From Acidobacteriota bacterium (lineage in GTDB: Bacteria; Acidobacteriota; Thermoanaerobaculia; Multivoradales; JAHZIX01), in the NCBI GenBank assembly GCA_020439725.1, contig JAGQSE010000111.1, positions 1-8,019 of the forward strand: a DNA stretch of 8,019 nucleotides, read 5' to 3'. The position numbers and the translations under genes are program-made. Under the pieces are notes generated by a model. The model was not told the DNA's origin. It searched no databases and worked only from the letters and a program-made list of their open reading frames with translations. Below are positions 6,773-8,019 of the stretch, one piece after another. Numbering within the stretch: position 1 is the stretch's first letter; each line of letters begins with the position of its first letter.

Positions 6773-8019
6773 GCTACTACACCACCGACCGGCTCTACGA
6801 GCTGCTGCCGGCGGTCTACCGATTGCGCGACGCCGAGCAGGGCTATCCGCTGCGCGACCTGGTGGCGCTCCTGGCCCGCGAAGCGCGGGTGGTCGAGGGC
6901 GACCTTCACCAGCTCTACGACGACCAGTTCATCGAGACGGCCCAGGAGTGGGTGGTGCCCTATCTCGGCGACCTCATCGGCGTGCGGCCGCTGCCGGCCA
7001 CCGGTGCCTCGCGCCGCGCCGAGGTCGCCCACACGATCGGCTACCGGCGGCGCAAGGGAACCGCGGCGGTGCTCGAGCAGCTGGCTCGCGACGTCACCGG
7101 TTGGCCGGCGGCGCGGGTGGTCGAGTACTTCGAGCTCCTGGCCACGACGCAGCACCTGAACCACCTGCGGCCCCACAACCTGCGCACACCGGACCTGCGC
7201 GACGCCGGATCTCTCGAGCTCCTCGGTGGGGGAGCCGGCACAGGTCCCTTCGACGGCACTGCCCACACCGGCGAGGTTCGACGCATCGCCCCCGGGCGGG
7301 GCCACTTCAACATCAAGAACGTCGGCCTGTGGCTGTGGCGTCTGGGCGCCTACCCGGTCACCGGGGTCGACGCACGGTTGGTCACCGACGGTACCGGCCG
7401 TCACTTCACCATGAGCCCTCTCGGTCACGACGCGCCGCTGTTCCATCTGCCGCTCACCGAGACCGGTCCAGAGCACATCGCCGAAGAGATTCACGTCCCG
7501 GGACCGATCCGGATGCGTGCCCTCGAGGCCGATCCGGCGCCCTACACGGGGGTCGCCGGCAGCCTCGCCGTCGAGCGCGACGGGGTCGCCATCGACGCCG
7601 CGGACCTGGTGGCGTGCAGCCTCGAGGACTGGGGACGCCAGCCGCCCGCGGGCAAGGTGGGGATCGATCCCGTGCTCGGCCGTCTCGCCTTCCCGCCCGG
7701 CGAGGAGCCGGCGCAGGGGGTGAGCGTGCGCTACGCCTACGGCTTCCCCGACGAGCTCGGCGGCGGACCCTACCCCCGCGCCGAGACCTTCACCACCATC
7801 GAAGGGGAGAGGGTCTTCGACGTCGGCGCCGGCCAAGCCTTCGCTTCGTTGGTGGCGGCCCTCGGTGCCTGGATCGCCGCCGGCCGGCCCTCGGCGGTGG
7901 TGACGATCCACGACAGCGGGACCTACGAGGAGACGCCGGCGGTGACGCTGCCAGCCAGTACGCGGCTCGAGCTCCGCGCCGCCGACGGAGAGCGCCCGGT
8001 GCTCCTCCTGGCCGGCGAT
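6769..8019 (+). CDS. gpI-like phage tail protein with long C-terminal extension (3' truncated by window)
   Basis: Open from the GTG at 6769 to the window end, 417 codons without a stop. The first 135 residues are the tail protein I-like domain (TIGR02242-like): an N-terminal 'L-Y-E-L-L-P-A-V-Y-R-L-R-D', 'W-V-V-P-Y-L-G-D-L-I-G-V-R-P-L' near 60-75, then RRAEVAHTIGYRRRKGT (82-98) and the LEQLARDVTGWPA helix (102-114). P2 gpI, T4 gp53 and Afp12-type proteins attach at the outer wedge and often lie beside fibre genes. After it comes a region of about 230 residues with 'F-N-I-K-N-V-G-L-W-L-W-R-L-G-A-Y-P' (180-196), seen in large eCIS tail proteins. From about residue 376 it shifts to strand-turn repeats, 'V-V-T-I-H-D-S-G-T-Y-E' then 'T-R-L-E-L-R-A-A-D-G-E-R-P-V-L-L-L', suggesting the start of a right-handed beta-helix. 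gpI-domain proteins of simple phages are around 200 residues, so this one is much longer. The total length is unknown. It is coupled to the upstream gene by GTGA. Confidence 0.83.
   Translation, partial: MSYYTTDRLYELLPAVYRLRDAEQGYPLRDLVALLAREARVVEGDLHQLYDDQFIETAQEWVVPYLGDLIGVRPLPATGASRRAEVAHTIGYRRRKGTAAVLEQLARDVTGWPAARVVEYFELLATTQHLNHLRPHNLRTPDLRDAGSLELLGGGAGTGPFDGTAHTGEVRRIAPGRGHFNIKNVGLWLWRLGAYPVTGVDARLVTDGTGRHFTMSPLGHDAPLFHLPLTETGPEHIAEEIHVPGPIRMRALEADPAPYTGVAGSLAVERDGVAIDAADLVACSLEDWGRQPPAGKVGIDPVLGRLAFPPGEEPAQGVSVRYAYGFPDELGGGPYPRAETFTTIEGERVFDVGAGQAFASLVAALGAWIAAGRPSAVVTIHDSGTYEETPAVTLPASTRLELRAADGERPVLLLAGD

Noticed and set aside
5902..7911. Minus-strand open frame of 669 codons spanning the junction of two plus-strand genes
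   Set aside because: Overlaps two well-supported genes in antisense; the long Ser/Arg-rich part is typical of shadow translation.
1..8019. Type VI secretion system locus
   Set aside because: A gp25-like, spike and PAAR set is shared with T6SS, but the hub and needle are split, and the two TIGR02243-like proteins and the gpI-like protein belong to phage-tail-like injection systems. No TssF/G/K or membrane complex gene is present.
1..8019. Promoters, terminators, tRNA genes, CRISPR arrays, insertion sequences or att sites
   Set aside because: The window is coding almost throughout, the longest gap is 34 bases, and no hairpin plus T-run, A/T-rich promoter-like element, repeat array or transposase was seen.

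Overview
The window is a gap-free stretch of very GC-rich bacterial DNA (roughly 70% GC by eye, not counted). All genes lie on the plus strand, and they read as the baseplate and spike section of a contractile phage-tail-like particle. The protein signatures match the extracellular contractile injection system (eCIS) or tailocin-like clusters that carry the large 'putative baseplate assembly protein' family (TIGR02243 type). They do not match a type VI secretion system. GTG starts, strong Shine-Dalgarno boxes and near-total G/C at third codon positions suggest a high-GC lineage such as Actinomycetota, Myxococcota or Acidobacteriota. The sequence alone does not decide which.

Layout: 1-162 is the C-terminal end of a gpD-like spike hub protein. 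159-674 is a gpV-like OB-fold and needle protein. 691-1014 is a PAAR-like spike tip. 1011-1367 is a gp25-like wedge protein. 1372-3996 and 4031-6772 are two large, divergent gpJ-like baseplate proteins. 6769 to the window end is a gpI-like tail protein with a long C-terminal extension that is still open at base 8019. Between the two large genes sits a possible 13-codon minicistron (3993-4034), coupled by GTGA overlaps at both ends.

The genes are packed as one operon: ATGA or GTGA overlaps at 159, 1011 and 6769, and gaps of 4 to 34 bases elsewhere. No promoter, terminator, RNA gene, repeat array or mobile element is visible, so both ends of the operon lie outside the window. No non-coding stretch exceeds 34 bases.

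How the parts should work together (family knowledge plus inference): gpD hub, gpV needle and PAAR tip would stack into the central piercing spike. The gp25-like protein would link wedges to hub and nucleate the sheath. The two gpJ-like proteins and the gpI-like protein would form the wedge ring around the spike. Sheath, tube, tape measure, AAA+ ATPase, receptor-binding fibres and any toxin cargo would be encoded outside this window. The main points for a second look are the split spike, the doubled large wedge protein with distinct cysteine clusters, the minicistron, and the apparent beta-helix starting at the end of the gpI-like protein.
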